This document shows, one piece after another, positions 49,344-49,954 of a stretch of 49,954 bases of DNA. The stretch spans positions 1-49,954 of the forward strand of contig JANBQC010000159.1 in the NCBI GenBank assembly GCA_027576995.1, given 5' to 3'. Within the stretch, counting starts at the first letter, position 1. Each line of letters opens with the position of its first letter. Both the position numbers and the translations under genes were made by a program. Under the pieces are notes generated by a model that saw nothing but the letters and a program-made list of their open reading frames with translations, was not told the origin of the DNA and did no database searches. The stretch is from Dimargaris cristalligena (taxonomy: Eukaryota; Kickxellomycota; Dimargaritomycetes; Dimargaritales; Dimargaritaceae).

Positions 49344-49954
49344 TCATGGCCGAATAATGTCCCTGGCCCTGGTCCATACGGATGACCCGATTTCTGGCGT
49401 GGTAATACTGAATATCCTGTTGGTCGGTAGCCATTCGCCAGCGCTTGACCTATACGTTAGGTCGGGGTTATAGCCAAACCGGGCGATAAAATCCGGCCAA
49501 CTACGGTAGGCGCATCCCTAAAGCAGGTCCCCCGTGGTTGATCGAATGGGGCTGGTGGTAGACCAAGTAGGCTTGACAGCGACCACTGTGGCAAAGGTAC
49601 CTTTATTTACCATTTGGAATCATTTCGCCTTGTATTTTTGGACCGTCGTGCCAGTAGTGTATTTATTAATCCCTAATCGACCGGTGACGGAACTAGGCTT
49701 CTAGCGACTGTGTCAAGCCGCGGGGGCGCTGTCAAGCCCGCAATTTACCATCGAACCTGCTGTATACAAATACGCCGCCCTCTCACTACCCCGGATTCGA
49801 ATGAAAACCTGATTCAACCCATAGGAGGATCATGTGGACAAATAACACGTTGATTATACTTACCCAGCCCCGCTCCCATTTCCGCCAAACCACAATCCCA
49901 CGGCATATTCCTCAAGCAAATATATATTCGAGCCATGTGAATAAGTTCTCCTAC
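49344..49954 (-). CDS. Possible 3' part of a spliced gene cut by the window edge
   Basis: A tentative model only. On the complement, a frame open to the window edge (49864..49954) ends at a strong donor GTAAGTAT. Exons 49749..49808, 49505..49585 and 49344..49407 can follow with matching phases, ending at a TGA, and a CTAAC branch-like site lies before the last acceptor. The predicted residues (EEYAVGLWFGGNG near the edge) match no family I know. An alternative last exon extends from 49514 (phase 0, CAYRSWPDFIARFGYN). Because short exons can be chained by chance, the evidence is weak; flanking sequence would decide it. Confidence 0.2.

Overview
The window looks like nuclear DNA of an intron-rich fungus, probably an early-diverging (non-yeast) lineage. 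The evidence is compact introns with GTAAGT/GTAGGT donors and CTAAC-like branch sites. The gene set is also fungal: a kexin with a transmembrane tail, an Ole1-type desaturase with a C-terminal cytochrome b5 domain, a calnexin, a TFIIIC tau95 subunit and a secreted class 3 lipase. AMSH, LYAR and Abitram homologues, which budding yeast lacks as far as I know, sit beside them. The lineage is an inference; no rRNA, tRNA or organelle DNA was seen.

Layout: 1-1.8 kb, no gene recognised. 1.8-3.7 kb (-), a two-exon protein with a signal-peptide-like N-terminus and a weak F-box-like motif. 3.7-6.5 kb, intergenic. 6.6-7.1 kb (+), a small charged helical protein. 7.5-9.1 kb (-), a cystathionine beta-synthase homologue that has lost the PLP lysine. 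9.7-12.5 kb (+), tRNA-dihydrouridine synthase 2 in ten exons. 13.2-14.1 kb (+), Abitram. 15.1-16.2 kb (+), LYAR, convergent with TFIIIC tau95 (16.2-19.0 kb, -). 20.0-23.0 kb (-), kexin. 24.2-27.3 kb (+), AMSH. 27.3-30.3 kb, low-complexity intergenic DNA. 30.6-32.7 kb (+), delta-9 desaturase. 34.8-35.4 kb (+), a four-helix membrane protein. 36.0-37.9 kb (-), calnexin. 38.7-41.2 kb (+), a UBA-containing ArfGAP. 43.2-45.1 kb (+), a class 3 lipase. 45.1-49.95 kb, almost no supportable gene.

The middle (about 6.5-41 kb) is a block of conserved housekeeping genes. Several serve the secretory and endosomal system: kexin (Golgi processing), calnexin (ER folding), ArfGAP (coat recycling), AMSH (ESCRT deubiquitination) and the desaturase (ER lipids). 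Others serve RNA or Pol III functions: Dus2, LYAR and tau95. There is no sign of operons; each gene has its own upstream region. The two outermost genes (F-box-like protein and lipase) look more accessory.

The most striking item is the CBS-like gene. It is intact and keeps the fold landmarks and both regulatory CBS domains, yet every PLP-binding motif I can align is altered, including lysine to serine at residue 48. It reads as a conserved pseudoenzyme rather than a decaying gene. Exon models were assembled by hand from splice signals and reading-frame continuity. Those for DUS2, LYAR, TFC1, AMSH, ArfGAP, OLE1, calnexin and the lipase close exactly in frame.
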